Shown here in pieces: positions 1 through 17,016 of a stretch of DNA of 64,000 nucleotides (position 1 is its first letter; each line of letters begins with the position of its first letter). This stretch comes from Panagrolaimus kolymaensis (lineage: Eukaryota > Nematoda > Chromadorea > Rhabditida > Panagrolaimidae), in contig JAJQJQ010000030.1 of assembly GCA_028622995.1 (NCBI GenBank), positions 2,914,001-2,978,000 on the forward strand, in the 5' to 3' direction. The translations under genes were made by a program, and so were the position numbers. Under the pieces are notes generated by a model. That model was not told the origin of the DNA and did not search any database. It saw nothing but the letters and a program-made list of their open reading frames with translations.

Positions 1-1268
1 CAGAGATCATTTGAAAAAAAAAATTAAGAATTCATCTTTCAACCTTAAATTTTGCTTGAAATTAACGAAAAAGGAAAATTGAGGCTCATAAATTGGACAT
101 AATGGAAATTCCAGGAGGAATTCGACATCGAATAATAGGAATATGTGTTTCAGCGATTCGTTTTTAGCAATTACAACAAAAACATTCTTAGATTTAATTT
201 CCTATCTGTGGCACTGCAATGTCTTTAGCAATTTTTTTGTCCATCCATAATAATAGAACTTATTTTTTTGCCATTAAATTTTCTTTACATATTTTGACGA
301 AGTTTTTCATTTATCTAAACTAAAGAGAAAAATTCTTCTTTTATCCAATGAATCAAAAATTGTATTTGTGTCAATAAAAAATCCTTTTGTGTTAATTTTA
401 AACCGGCTTTGCCATGATATTTCATTTCATCAATATTAATATCGTTATCATGAATTCTCTTTCTTGCATTTTTTCAATATAAGTATTTTTAAATAAACAA
501 AAAAGTAAAAAAATAAAATCATGTAAGAAAGAAAATTTATTCTTCAAGTTGTTTCTAGGGAATATTTTTTATATTGGAACCAAAATTTAAAAAAATATAA
601 AAAATTAAATATCCAAAAAAAGAAAAGAGATTTCGGTGATTTTTTTTATTAAAAATAAATATTCGAAAGAAAAAGCAGAAAGGAACCAAAAAGAATGAAA
701 GCGAATGGATCAAAAAAATCGCATATGTGAGAAAGAAAAAAATCAATAAAAAAGGAAAATATAAAAAATCCAAAAAAGGAGTTGGGAAAACAGCAAAAGT
801 GCCGTGATGTGTAATAAAGTTCAAAAAGACCAAAAATAAAATGGCCTTTAAAAAATCAAAAAATAAAAACGAACGAAAATTATGCTGCATGTGTTTCAAT
901 TTCAATATTTTTTTTTCAAAACACAAAAGGTTTTATCATAAATGATCATTATCTTACACACACGTTTATTAAACTAATAATAATTGCTAATACGAAATCA
1001 TATTTTTGAAACGCAAACAAAATTTGTTAAAAAAATATTTTGCCTCTTTCATTTTTATTAATAAAAAAAGCGGTTGTTGTTTTTTGGTTGGCTCGAATTT
1101 TTTTGTCTCTTGTCACGATTGGCGGCAAACTTCTTTATTTTTTTTTGATTGATTCTCGAAAATAAATTGATTCATTCCTTTTTCCATAAAAAGCTTTCAA
1201 CGTTTTCATAAACCCAATTTCTACGTAAAAAACTTCTTTTTTTGATTTATTTGGTGGTAAAGTAAAAA
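1..1268. other. AT-rich intergenic / upstream region
   Basis: No supportable gene. The one long open frame here (about 555-926, minus) is a Phe/Leu/Ile-rich translation of poly-A/T sequence without splice or domain signals. The stretch directly upstream of 1269 probably holds the promoter of the BRCT gene, but no clear element can be named. Confidence 0.6.
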
Positions 1269-3199
1269 ATGGTAGTTAATAAAATACGGAAGGCCTCGGT
1301 AAATTTTTGTTTGCTTATTAAACTTAACTAATCTTTAATATTTTTATTTTTAGTCTTTGAAACCATATGAAGTTATTACATTATATGATACCAGTGATGA
1401 TGAGCAATACGATGATCGCAACTCCATGGTTAAGATTGATAATCAACGTCGCCGCGGTAATCGCAGAAATGTCGGGCAAAAACGTCAAGTGAAGAAAGAC
1501 GTTATGGATCTAACAATTTATGGAAATGAACTTATCAACCACAAAAGCAACCCGAAGGACGACATCATTACAATTGAGGATGATGAACACCACGAAATGT
1601 ATCTCAATGTCTCCATGAAAGAACTTCCTGAACAACGCAACATAAATGATTCGACATATCCTGGTGCTGGCGATCGACACCAAGTGATCCTCAATCAACC
1701 AATGCAAAAACGTTCAAATCATTTCGGTGAAGGTAACCAAGAATCCAACTCTCTTCCGACATCAAAAACTATATCAAAATCGTTAACCCAAGCTGTCAAT
1801 AGATATGAACAAAATCCTGCTCAAAAATCTCATCCATCAACGATTGAAGTCGAAGAAAACCAAGTTCAAAGCTCTGCCGTAAATACTCCATTCAATGAAA
1901 TCGAAAATCTGGGAAGATTAGAAAAAGAAAACGAAACGCAAAGACGACAATGTGAAGAGAAACTCCAAGAAGTGGTTGCTGAAGGACAAGTTAAGAAAAT
2001 GGAAAATAAGCGTCCGTCATCTGGAGCTGCTTCGTCTCAACGTATGTCAGCTAAAAGTCAACTACCTCATCATGGTCAAACGTATCTCAGCCAAATAACT
2101 TCAGAAGATGTACTCGTTGAACCTCAATTTGGTTCTCAAGGATCAATCATAAGTGAAACAACATCAAGACAAAACAATGAACATTCACCACAAGAATACA
2201 CTTCTATCGACATTTCAAATTTTCCTGTTGATCCTAATTTCAATCCTCTTGATTCTTTATCAAAAGATCAATTTACTGATGAACTTTATGACATGGATGA
2301 TCAGTTTAAACGTGTTTTCCATCAAGCTAAAATACCTCACAACGATGTTCGTGTTCCTGTATTCCGGTCAGACAGAAGAATTCATTTTTATTTATTGAGT
2401 TTGCCTGAACATGTAAGCTGCTTTCTTTTCCTTTTCTTTATCTTTTTTGCATATCTTCATTTCAGATTCAAATTAAAGTTCAAAAGGAAATCAATAGGCT
2501 GGGTGGATCTATCGTGACATGTCTGAGCTCAGCCACTCGCATTATATTCGACCCTTCTCGACCAACAATGAATCCAGAAGACGATGATGCTCTATTTACA
2601 TTGCTGACTGCTGCCGTTGGTGGACGTATTTTGCTTCATGTAGATTATATCTATGAATGTTCAAAGGCAAATAGATTTCTTAGTGTAAGTTTTTCATAAC
2701 TTTGATTCATTAATTTTCTAATATTTTAGATCGGTGCATATAACTCTTATTCAACTTATGAACTCCTTCATTTGAATGGTCCTTACCTCGTTGCTGCAAA
2801 AATGTCAATAAAATATCGCAGTGATCTCGTATGCTTTAAGCTTTTATTTACTTATGTTGAAGCTAATATTTTAGAGGAGTGGCAAGTTTCCAGCTTTTTA
2901 TCGTTCTTCTGTTTTATTTGTTGGGTCTAAAAATGATCATGTCGACGTGCAAATACTTCTTCAATTATTGGGTGCTTATGTTCAACCATAGTAAGTTTAT
3001 TTTTCCTCTTTGATTCTCTAATGTCTCTTTATTTATTTTCAGCAACAGCAACGAAAGAGATTATCCAATTTACAATCCAACCATCAATTTGATCGTAACT
3101 TCTCGCAAGCGAAAACTTCCAAGTATATCTTCAACAGTGCCACGGAAAACCCCTGATGATGTTCGACGATTGCTCATTGATGAATACAACAAGTATTGA
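1269..3199 (+). CDS. Tandem BRCT-domain protein, six exons
   Basis: Predicted 559-residue protein from exons 1269-1298, 1354-2412, 2466-2684, 2730-2828, 2875-2990 and 3043-3199; all phases join cleanly. The start is the ATG at 1269, because the large second exon has no upstream ATG in frame. Residues 1 to about 340 are polar and low in complexity (acidic DTSDDEQYDD near the start, then Gln/Ser-rich with a short coiled-coil-like stretch), like the disordered tail of a DNA-damage scaffold. The C-terminus carries a BRCT-like unit (about 345-450) with the LGGSIV turn and a DYIYECSK segment, where Tyr replaces the usual BRCT Trp. A second unit follows (about 465-559) with YRSSVLFVGS and LLGAYVQP. 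BRCT pairs bind phosphopeptides in DNA repair or checkpoint complexes. The specific orthologue (PTIP-, TopBP1- or MDC1-like) cannot be decided here. Confidence 0.7.
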
Positions 3200-3934
3200 A
3201 ATTACCTCTAAATAATCTTCTCCATAACCACTTTTTTTACATTGAAATTTGTTACTTTTTGTTGTTCGTATTTTCTTGTGTTTGTTATTGAGTTCGTTAT
3301 TTGTAATATTGTTATTGTTGAGTATAAATTACTTTAAATTTGAATGTTCTTTTGACCTTTTGGTTTTCTTATAAACAATAGAAGTTGATAATGGCCTTCA
3401 GATTTTCATGCGACGACTGACTCTATTAATACGCAAACAAAAGATATACGGTTACATTGCATCTTTTAAATGTTTTTTCAATCAGAGTTCATTTCTTCAA
3501 TTCAGTTATTCCTTGTTTACGATAATTTATTACAGCTATAGTTTTGTTGAGTTTTTCTCGATCTTATTTGTTTTAAACTTTAGTATTGCTAAGTTGATAC
3601 ATATGTGCAATAAGAATTCGCAGCACAGCTTTTATTAAAGTTGTTTGTTGTTTTCATTTTATTTTTATTTTTAATAAAGCTTAATTTTGTGTGCCTTTTG
3701 TTACCTTTTAGAAGCAAAGTTGTTATTATTACGAATGTTGCTTCAAAATGTGGAACCACCAAAAGAAATTACTTTATATACATGACTCTTTTAGGCAAAG
3801 CAGTTGAATAAAAAAATAAGCATAAATATTTTTTAGAAATTTTTATAAAACGTTAAACATAAACCGATTAAACCAATATATACAAATTAATTTATACCGT
3901 GTTTTATTAGTTATGTTTTTTTTTATTTGATTGA
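3200..3934. other. Intergenic, convergent 3' ends
   Basis: Lies between the 3' ends of the BRCT gene (+) and the small secreted gene (-). It contains AATAAA-type signals on both strands but nothing else recognisable. A 76-residue open frame at 3408-3638 has hydrophobic low-complexity composition and was not accepted. Confidence 0.55.
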
Positions 3935-4259
3935 TTAACACGCGGCTGCAGAGGCATCGTCAGCAATTTTTCTAGCAATTATTGCTGCATCATCGCAAGC
4001 TTTTTTGGCAATAGCTTTAGTGGAATCAGCGGAATTATCTTTTGCAATTTCCGCTGCTTTATTACACGCTTCTTCCGCATTAAATCGAAGCACTTCTGAT
4101 TGGTCTAAAGTTTCTTGGCATGAAGCTACTGCATTAGTCTAAATAACAAATTTCATAAAGTAATTATTTTAATAAACAAAAACTAACGTTTGAAGTGTAA
4201 ATTATTAAAAGAATCATAGAAATAATAAGAATGGTTGAAGTTGATTTTGAAGCGAACAT
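3935..4259 (-). CDS. Small secreted Ala-rich protein, two exons
   Basis: Two-exon gene (4259-4188 and 4138-3935, phase 0) encoding 92 residues. Residues about 8-24 form a strong signal peptide (ILIISMILLIIY), so the product is probably secreted. The mature part is about 65 residues, helical in character, rich in Ala, Asp and Lys (AEIAKDNSADSTKAIAKK), with four Cys including one as the last residue. The Cys spacing suggests two disulphides holding a helical hairpin. A TATAAATA box lies about 60 bases upstream of the ATG, supporting a real, probably strongly expressed gene. No family is recognised; a pharyngeal, hypodermal or effector-like secretory role is only a guess. Confidence 0.7.
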
Positions 4260-4317
4260 TTTTATTTAGAGTATGGAAGAACTGAATATGGTTTAATATT
4301 GCTGGTTTCTCTGTGAC

Positions 4318-4325
4318 TATTTATA
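4318..4325 (-). promoter_or_regulatory. TATA box upstream of the small secreted gene
   Basis: Reads TATAAATA on the minus strand, about 59 bases upstream of the ATG at 4259. The same octamer precedes the small ORF at 25257. Confidence 0.5.
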
Positions 4326-4866
4326 CTAAAAAGTTTCTGCATACTTCCAAATAAATAGGTTTAAAAGCTTATAAATTTTGAAACAAATTCTCCATGTTAT
4401 TGTCAGCTCAAAGTTATGGTTGGAAACAAAGGAGTGAATGCACAGAGAAAAAGAGGAAGAAGAAGAAAAGTATGTCAGTTTTTATGATTATTTCCATAAA
4501 ATTCTCGAGCTAGACTTGATAATTTTTTATTGTTCACCAACCATGTCCACAAAAAACAGACACAAAAAAGTCTACTGTTTCTCTGTACCCTCTCTCATTT
4601 TCTTCTCCTCCTTTTTTAAAAAAAAAGTTTGACACCATTTTTGTATTATTAATCTTTGGGGTGTTTTTTGAGGTTTAAGAATGGATCGTAGCTCTCTGTT
4701 GATGCAAGTTTTTTAATTCAAACAAAATTTATTTCATCAGTTTTGGCGCATTGTAACAACAACATATATGGAAACACTTTTTCTTTAAACTTTCAAAATC
4801 CAGAAAATAATAAAAATTCAAAAGCAAAAAAAAGGATAAAAATTATAACTTTTTTTAGTTCCATTT
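4326..4866. other. Intergenic AT-rich spacer
   Basis: No gene found. A 64-residue frame at 4438-4632 encodes mostly Lys/Glu followed by Phe/Ser runs and looks like chance. Confidence 0.5.
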
Positions 4867-6182
4867 TCAACGACGACGAAGAAATTGAACTCTTTCTGCA
4901 AATTCATTTTTGAATTCCATAGTTTGCCGAGATGTGGCATAACTTTTCCGAAAATGCATTAATTCGCATACTTTTTTAACATTTTGTTCATTAAATTTAA
5001 TGATTGGAGGATAAAATTTGTGAATATGATATTCTTTGAGGATAGCTTCGACGAAGTTTTCTAATCGCTCTTTATATTCATCTGAGATGTCAGTACAGAA
5101 GTTGAGCGATAAATTGATGTCTGGATTCTCCTAAAAGTTGTCAAAATAAAATGAGAAGGTTGCCATTGAGTTTATCTAATTGACCGACTGACCTTAATAA
5201 AATCAATGAAGAATTCAATATCAAAATTATTTGGAATTGCATTAATGTTATATTCAATAAAATCTTGAGGAAATTTTTTAACTTTCGGTACTTTGCTACG
5301 TTGAAGCATGAAGTATTGGTAATTGGAATTTATTTCGCCAAATGTGCTAAAAAAATTAAAATTAATTAATTTCGACTTTGAATATAAAATTAAATATGTT
5401 TTCTGACCAGTAATAAACATTCCGGTATGAAAGTAAAGTTTTCTCTCGCAATATGTAGTTACAACCTCAATAAAAAGTAAGAAAATAACTTACTATTGAA
5501 ATGATAAAACATTTGAAATATTTTGCAGAAACATTTGAAGCAAAGTTGAAGCTTCTTCAACCATTGGAGAAATTTCAACTTTTTCAATACGAAGTTGACG
5601 TAAACCATTAACTAAAGGCAAATCCATAAAATATTTTAAATCATCAAATGAAATTATTTGATTATAAATATTTATTAAACCCGCGTCACATCGATAAAGC
5701 TTAGGTACCAAAGATGAGGTTAAATTCGGTTTATTATTGGAGCGAATAGTCAATCCATCAATTACCCAAATTTTAATAAAAGCATTGCAATCAAAATTAA
5801 ACGATTCTGTGCGTTTATGTGAGTGATCCAATGGATACGAAGCTTCCCAATCTTTACATTGAAAATATTTTACTTTTTTATTTGGACCTTTAACTTTATT
5901 ATATTGTTGAAATTTGTTGTTCTGATAAAGAAGCCTAAAAACTAAAGCATTAGTATGAATTTTGATTTTTTCAAGCGACTTACTATAAACTTCAATCTGC
6001 TGTTTTCATCCATCACAATAGTAAATTGATCATCCAATTCTGAAACACGATTTTCATATCCCGCTATTAATTCTTTGTATTTTGCAATCTGAAAAATTTT
6101 TGATAAGAAAAGATAAATTTAAAAAAACACATACCAATTTCTCATTATTTTCCAAAAGTGAACGCATAATTTCAGATGCCAT
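4867..6182 (-). CDS. F-box-associated-like protein with N-terminal coiled coil (family member A)
   Basis: Five exons. The first (6182-6135) starts with ATG and a short helical stretch, and the next is predicted coiled coil. The third begins after a TTTATCAG acceptor near 5917. The body has the family signature KIWVIDGLTI, then LVPKLYRCD, FDDLKYFMDLP and an alternating hydrophobic pattern like degenerate leucine-rich repeats. It ends with a helical block containing IPNNFDIEFF and ISDEYKERLENFVEAI. The 18977-20293 gene shares these blocks (IPNNFDVEIF, LSDEYKKLLNTFV), so the two are paralogues. The family resembles nematode F-box proteins with FTH/FBA-type C-termini, which present substrates to SCF ubiquitin ligases. 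This copy has a coiled coil where the F-box should be, so SCF membership is unproven. All splice phases fit and no break was seen. Confidence 0.65.
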
Positions 6183-6748
6183 AGTTTCCTAAAAAAAATA
6201 AAGCTTTTAGTAACAATAATATAAATATGTGCATAACAATAACTCGTGAACGCGAATAAAGCAACATAATTATTTAACACATAAAAAAGCAAAAATGAAA
6301 TGTAAATAATACTTCGAAGTAATTAGATAGAATTTTAGGAAAGAACGAAGAGTAAAAAAATAAATAAATGAAGCTCAAGAAATAAAATATTGAAAGAAAG
6401 CCAAATATTTTTATAAAATTACAAAAATCGTTTTTACAAAAATTTTAACTTCTTCCTGTTTTTTTCGTTTGGCGCCAAAATCTGTGAATATTGTGATGAA
6501 AGTTTTAAGATTTGCTTTTGCTTCTTTTCTTCTTTTTTTTTTGCAATAAAGATAAACGACAGTAAACTATGAATGCATAAATTGTGATGCTAAAAAGCTT
6601 TATTAGAAAATTACGAAATAAAACATAAAGATAAAATGGGAAGAATACATTTAACAAAGCTGCTGTAAACTAATTATTGTAAATCAAAATGTCACTACAA
6701 AATACATTTTAAAATTGTACAAAATAATTTAGTTTCTGCTTAACATAA
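6183..6748. other. Intergenic spacer
   Basis: AT-rich spacer between the 3' end of CYFIP and the 5' end of family member A. Nothing recognisable apart from homopolymer runs. Confidence 0.5.
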
Positions 6749-11850
<5,102 letters not shown>

Positions 11851-12160
11851 TTTGTGAAGGTAAAAATGAGGCGATAGAAAAAAAAGCAGATGGTAAAAGC
11901 AACAAAAAAAAATCGGTAAAAATGGGCGTTATCAAAACAAAGTTGAAAATGAGTAACAAAAAATGGTTGTTGCAAAAAAAGCCATTGCTATCAACGAAAA
12001 AAAAGCAAGGAGTAGCAGTAAACATTCACAAGAGTTAATAAACAACAAATTTCATGAGAAAAGTTTATAAACAAAGTAAAATCAAAGACAAAGTAAGTGT
12101 ACATAAAAATCAACAAAAAGACAAAAGACAATATTACAATGACAAAAAAGAGTACAAAAA

Positions 12161-13786
12161 TTAGTAGAGGGAAATATAAAAAGTTTCATTTTTTCCAATG
12201 TCAGAGGCATCACAGTATAAATAACAACCTTTGTTTGAAACAAATTTACCATTGTTTCCTTTCAATGAGAAAGCATTACCACCATGATGAATAATTTCGA
12301 AGCATTCCCATTCTTTCGGAAAAACACGATCACAGTTCATTGGGTGCTTTCCATCTTCAGATGATAGATACTTTCCAGATGATCTTAAGGCAATTGTTGA
12401 ATAACAAAGATTTTATTTGAACCAGCACTCTTATAATTACAGTACATTGAATAATTTCCATTTTCACCATTGATAAAATATCCATTATTTGCACGAATAT
12501 AAAGCGGTTTCTGGCAAAAAAATTGAGTTTGTTCGAATAACTGAATCTAAAAATTTGGATTAATATTAAGCTTTATTAATTATGAAAGAATTGATACATT
12601 TTTAGTTTTTTCATCAACAGTAATTTTCAATTCAGTAATCATTTCACTAACATCACGGAGTTTTTGTTGCATTTCATGAACCTAAAAACTAAAGCATTAG
12701 TAGAGTTTCAAGGGTATTTATAACACTTGCTTCTGATTTCAATTGATCATTTTCTGCCTTCGTAGTTGTATGCTTAATGATTGCTTCATCTTCAATTCGG
12801 TGAACCTAAAAATGGCAATAAGCTTATACTTAAAGTTATCGACCAACCAACCTTTGACTTCAATTCGCTGTTTTCATCCTTCATTCGATCATTTTCAACT
12901 TTCATTGTTGCAAGTTTATCTTTCAATTCGCCATAGTCCAGCTTCAAGTGTTCGTATTTAGCAGTCAATGTTGTATGTTCGCTTTTCAATTCGGTTTCGT
13001 AAATCTTCATTCGATCATATACGGCTTTCATTTTTGCAATTACTTCTTCACTATCTCGAGTTTTTTGTTCCATTTCACGAACCTAAAAATAGTCATAAGC
13101 TTTGTTTTAAAAATAGTCAAGATGTCTTACCTTTGATTTCAATTCGGTCTTTTCAGCTTTTATTGTTGCATATTCACCTTTCAATTCACCTTGGTTCAGC
13201 TTCAAGTGTTCGTATTTAGCTGTTAATGATACAAGTTCACTTTTCAATTCTTTGTTTTCACCATTAACTCGATAAAGTTCAGATGCTAATGAATCACGAT
13301 CACGTACCAGCTTTTTTGCCTAAAAAAACAATTATGAGCAAAGAAATATAAAATAATAAATAATATTTTGATTTGGAAGTTACTTCTTCCTCGGGTAATT
13401 GTTCACACGCAACACCCGATTCTTTAAAAAGCCATTCACAAACAGTATCATCGAAATATGTCCAAATTTCTAAAAAAAATTGTATTTAAACTTTTGATGA
13501 TGGCAAAAAGTAAGTCAAAATCTTACGTTGATCATTTTCATCATATCCTTGTAAAATACCCTTGGTATAAGGTTTACCATCTCGCATAACAAGAAATGGG
13601 CTACCATCCAAAAGCTTAAAAGATTTATTTATTTAAAAAAAACGAAAAAACTATGACTAAAGGCTATGGCTTTTGACAGAGGTAAAAAGTTTTGAAAAAA
13701 AAAACGCTTACTTTTTCTGCTGAATTAACAACACTTTGAGAAATTAATCCACAAATAAAAAAAACAAAAACAAATTTTTGAAGCAT
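12161..13786 (-). CDS. Secreted coiled-coil protein with C-terminal fascin-like beta-trefoil repeats; probably damaged
   Basis: Starts at 13786 with a clear signal peptide (residues about 4-22, ending SVVNSAEK). A small globular part follows with FLVMRDGKPY and IWTYFDDTVCEWLF, then two exons of repeated heptad sequence sharing TAKYEHLKL, GELK and ELKSK. Later exons give FCQKPLYIRANNG and GENGNYSMYCNYKSAG, then in another frame SSGKYLSSEDGKHP, CDRVFPKEWECFEII, NAFSLKGNNGKFVS and YLYCDASDIGKNETF. These match the NGKY...S/WExFxI rhythm of fascin or ricin-B type beta-trefoils, which bind actin or glycans. Two defects are visible. The exon ending GCAAG (about 12725-12731) lacks a GT at the position used by sister exons. 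The trefoil also needs a frame change near 12380-12395 after IQQL, where the upstream frame reaches TAA. It may be a pseudogene or carry sequence errors. Confidence 0.5.
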
Positions 13787-14788
13787 TTTTGAGATTTTTA
13801 AAAAGGCAAATGTGAAAAGGTTCTCCTAAAACTTGTCTATTAGATTTTCTTCAGAGATCGAAAAAACTGTTTTGCACAGATCACGAAAGTGGAAAAAGTG
13901 AGAAAGTAAACGTCAAAAAATGTAAACTTTTTGTTGCAAGTTTCAAATAAATATTTCTCATGGACGTCGCAAAATTGGTGGGTAGGGAGTATGAGAGAAT
14001 GTTAAAAAATCCATTTTCTTTCTTCATTTTATTTTTTTCAACAAACATCTGCAGCTGTGTGTCTCCTCTTCCTATGTAAAAAAAAGACTGCGACACGCCA
14101 CTGACTGCACCAAAGACATTTTTTTGTTGCACTTTTTGTTGCGTTTTTTTAATCAAAAGTGAAAAGAAAAAGAAAAACCAAATGCAAAAAAAAAAACATC
14201 TTTCTTTCACTTTTTTTTTATTTGTTCCCATTGAAAAATGTGAGTTTTTTGCGTTAAAAAAAGACATTAATTAACTCTTTCTTAAACTTTTCTTCTGAAT
14301 ACTGATTTATTTGATTGACAACTTTTTGAAAGAATAAAAGGTTTTAAATGATAAAGAAATTAATGAACTGTATCAATTCAAGCATAAAAGTAAAAACTTT
14401 TTTTGCAACAATAAAAACAAAAAATGGACGTCTCTTTGCTCTGTTCGCGACTGGCAGCTATTTTTCTTTGCAGTTATTACATTTTTACGGAGATTGTGTA
14501 AAGAAAAAAAGCACAATATTTCCGCCATTAAAAAGCTCAGAAGTTTATTATTTTTTTCAAACTTTTTTATAAAAAAAAGTTGATCAAATTGCTTCCTTTT
14601 TTTCAATCAAAAAAGTGAATGTTCGAAAATACATAAATAATTTATTTTTAAAACAAGGCTGGTTCACTTTTTTTTTGCAAAAATTCTATCAAATAAACAC
14701 TAATTGGGTTTTCCAACTCAAAAAAATAAATGCAAAAGTTTATTTACAAATGAACAAAATGAGAATAAATGAAATAATAATAAACATT
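13787..14788. other. Intergenic AT-rich region
   Basis: Open frames at 13881-14267 and around 14348-14815 are Lys/Phe-rich, lack domain signals and overlap each other on both strands. No gene is called. Confidence 0.5.
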
Positions 14789-16590
14789 TTATACTCCATA
14801 CAAAATATTTCGTAATAAATCAACTGTTCTTGGATCTCTCAAAATTGACATATGATCAGCGCCCTCAATAGCGGTAGAAGAAACCTAAAAAAATAAACGT
14901 ATTTATAAATCACAAAAAAATTGATCAAAACGGTGCCTCAAATAAATTTGGGTTTCGGATATGTAAACAAACTTACATTAAACCCTTGATTATTATTTTT
15001 CCAGCTATCACAAACTTTAAGGGATCGAATATTAACTGTTCCATCGCCATCACCATAGAAAATAGCTGGTGGATAATCGGGAAAATAGCCTTTCTCCCAT
15101 TTAAAAGTTTCGGGTGTAGTTACATTGGAACCAAAAATGCAATGAATTTCAACTCCTGGAGCATCCAAAATCAAAGCTGTATTTGCAATATTATATTGTT
15201 CCATTCCAAGTTCATAATTAGCATCCTTGAAAAAATCTTGAACATTATGAGCGGAATAATTCTTTTCGGCTGTGAAAGCAATAAATTCATCTTTTTTCCA
15301 AAGTGATGAATGTGGAAACAAAAAAGCTGACGATGTAAATGAACGTTGCATGCCTCGAAGTTTTGAAGGGGGAAGAACCACTCGATAATAATCCATATTA
15401 TATCCAGAAGCAAATAATTTAACAATCTGTAATGAGCCTCCCCATGCTCCAGCCAAAGATATATGAGATTTAATATATTGTTTTTTCCATGCCGCATCGA
15501 CGTAGTTATGATAAAAATAATTCATTATTGGATTTCCCATGGAGTGTCCAAGAATTATTACTGGAGTCTCATGATTGTAATAATAGACTCTTTGAATGAG
15601 AGATTTTAAAGTTGTATAAAAATCATCCAATTCCACTAAAAAAATAAATTGGATAATCAAAAATTTAGTTTAAAAAACTTACAAGGTGATTTCCGCCAAT
15701 CATATGGAGCTCCAACTAAATTCTTTCCACGTTTATATCCCCATGAAACCAATGTATCCGCTAAATATGCAAAATAATTGCCCTGAAAATTGTTGAGTTT
15801 AATGGTTTAGTCCTTTACATAAATTTTCCAAATATTTAAAAAAAGAGCATCGAATTATCCATGTCGATTAATGTGCCTTTCGTTTAGTTAAAAATATAGT
15901 CTATTAGCTATTTGAGTAGCCTCGTGTCCTTGGTATTGCATAACACAACAATTTGCGATAAAATGAACTAATGGTTGTTTGACCCATGAACACATGAAAT
16001 GTTTGTTTTTTCCTTTATCGCTTATCAAAAAACCAAAAAACACATTTTTCCTTAGACAAGGTCGCATGACTAACATATTGCAATAAATGAGATGACCTCT
16101 TTTGAAAATAACTAACCTGAGAATAATGTGCTGGATTTAACCATTCCACGGCTTCAGTACCACCAATACCAGGAATTCGAACATCCACACCCGGAGCATG
16201 CTCAGATCTTTTTGTAGTGGTATTAAATACCAATCGCATATTATCTGCCCAACAATCAATAGCTATAGGAACCATAGTTTGTAAATTTAACCATAAACTA
16301 TAAAAATCCGTGGTTGTTTTACTACAAATATAATGAACAACTGAAGGTTTTCCAGTTAAATTTGCTTCAAGTCTTGAACCTCCATCACCAGGAACAAATA
16401 CAATTGGATTGGATGGAACTTTGGGATCTGTGGGTTTTCGATGATAGGATTTTAATGGAATTTTTGAATTGGTTGGTGGAAAAGAATTTAATAATAAAAA
16501 TGATTCATGATGAGTATCTTTTAGACAAAAAGTTAATGGCAAGAAAATAAGCAGCAACAAAAAATTCACCATCACCACCGATCGCCGCAT
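14789..16590 (-). CDS. Lysosomal phospholipase A2 group XV / LCAT family acyltransferase
   Basis: Four exons, about 440 residues (human PLA2G15 has 412). Members hydrolyse or transfer acyl chains of phospholipids in lysosomes or outside the cell. A signal peptide is present (VNFLLLLIFLPLTFC, residues about 8-22). Family motifs follow: PIVFVPGDGGSRLEANL, the disulphide-loop region with CW in IAIDCWADNMRLVFN, PGVDVRIPGIGGTEAVEWL, YKRGKNLVGAPYDWRKSP, the nucleophile elbow GHSMGNP, the Asp motif YGDGDGTVN, and the His motif in GADHMSILRDP near the C-terminus. Ser, Asp and His are therefore all present. The intron between exons one and two (about 15785-16116) is long for this window. Four NxS/T sequons fit a secretory protein. 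No break seen. Confidence 0.9.
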
Positions 16591-17016
16591 GATTGAGAAT
16601 GAAATTTGACCAGCAAATGAGTGACTGACGACTGAATGATAAAGTTAGAGAGCAGAAAAAAAAACGAATGAAGCAGCAAAAAAAGTGATTATTTGTTTTT
16701 GTTTACGAAGAAAAAAAGATTGGCGGCGGGCTTCCCTCTTCTTCTTTTTTTAGATAGTGAAAGAAAAAAGATCATAAGTGGGCCATGTGCTTTAAAGATC
16801 AATAGATAAGCAATCACTTCAGAGAGGTATGAAGAGGTACTTTGCAACTCATGATTTTTGATTAGTAAAAACAATGCAAAAATAAAATCAATAAATAGCC
16901 CGGAAATTATGAATTGTGTAAAGAATTAAAAAAAAAGCATGGCGAACAAATTCCTCCTTTAATAAGCAATTTTATTAACAAAACAAAAAAATTAAACAAC
17001 AACAAAAAATAAACAA
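16591..17016. other. Intergenic spacer
   Basis: Holds the upstream region of the PLA2G15 gene and the 3' flank of the TGT gene. No further feature found. Confidence 0.5.

Noticed and set aside
555..926. 123-residue minus-strand open frame
   Set aside because: Translation is almost all Phe, Leu, Ile and Lys from poly-A/T sequence, with no domain and no splice partners.
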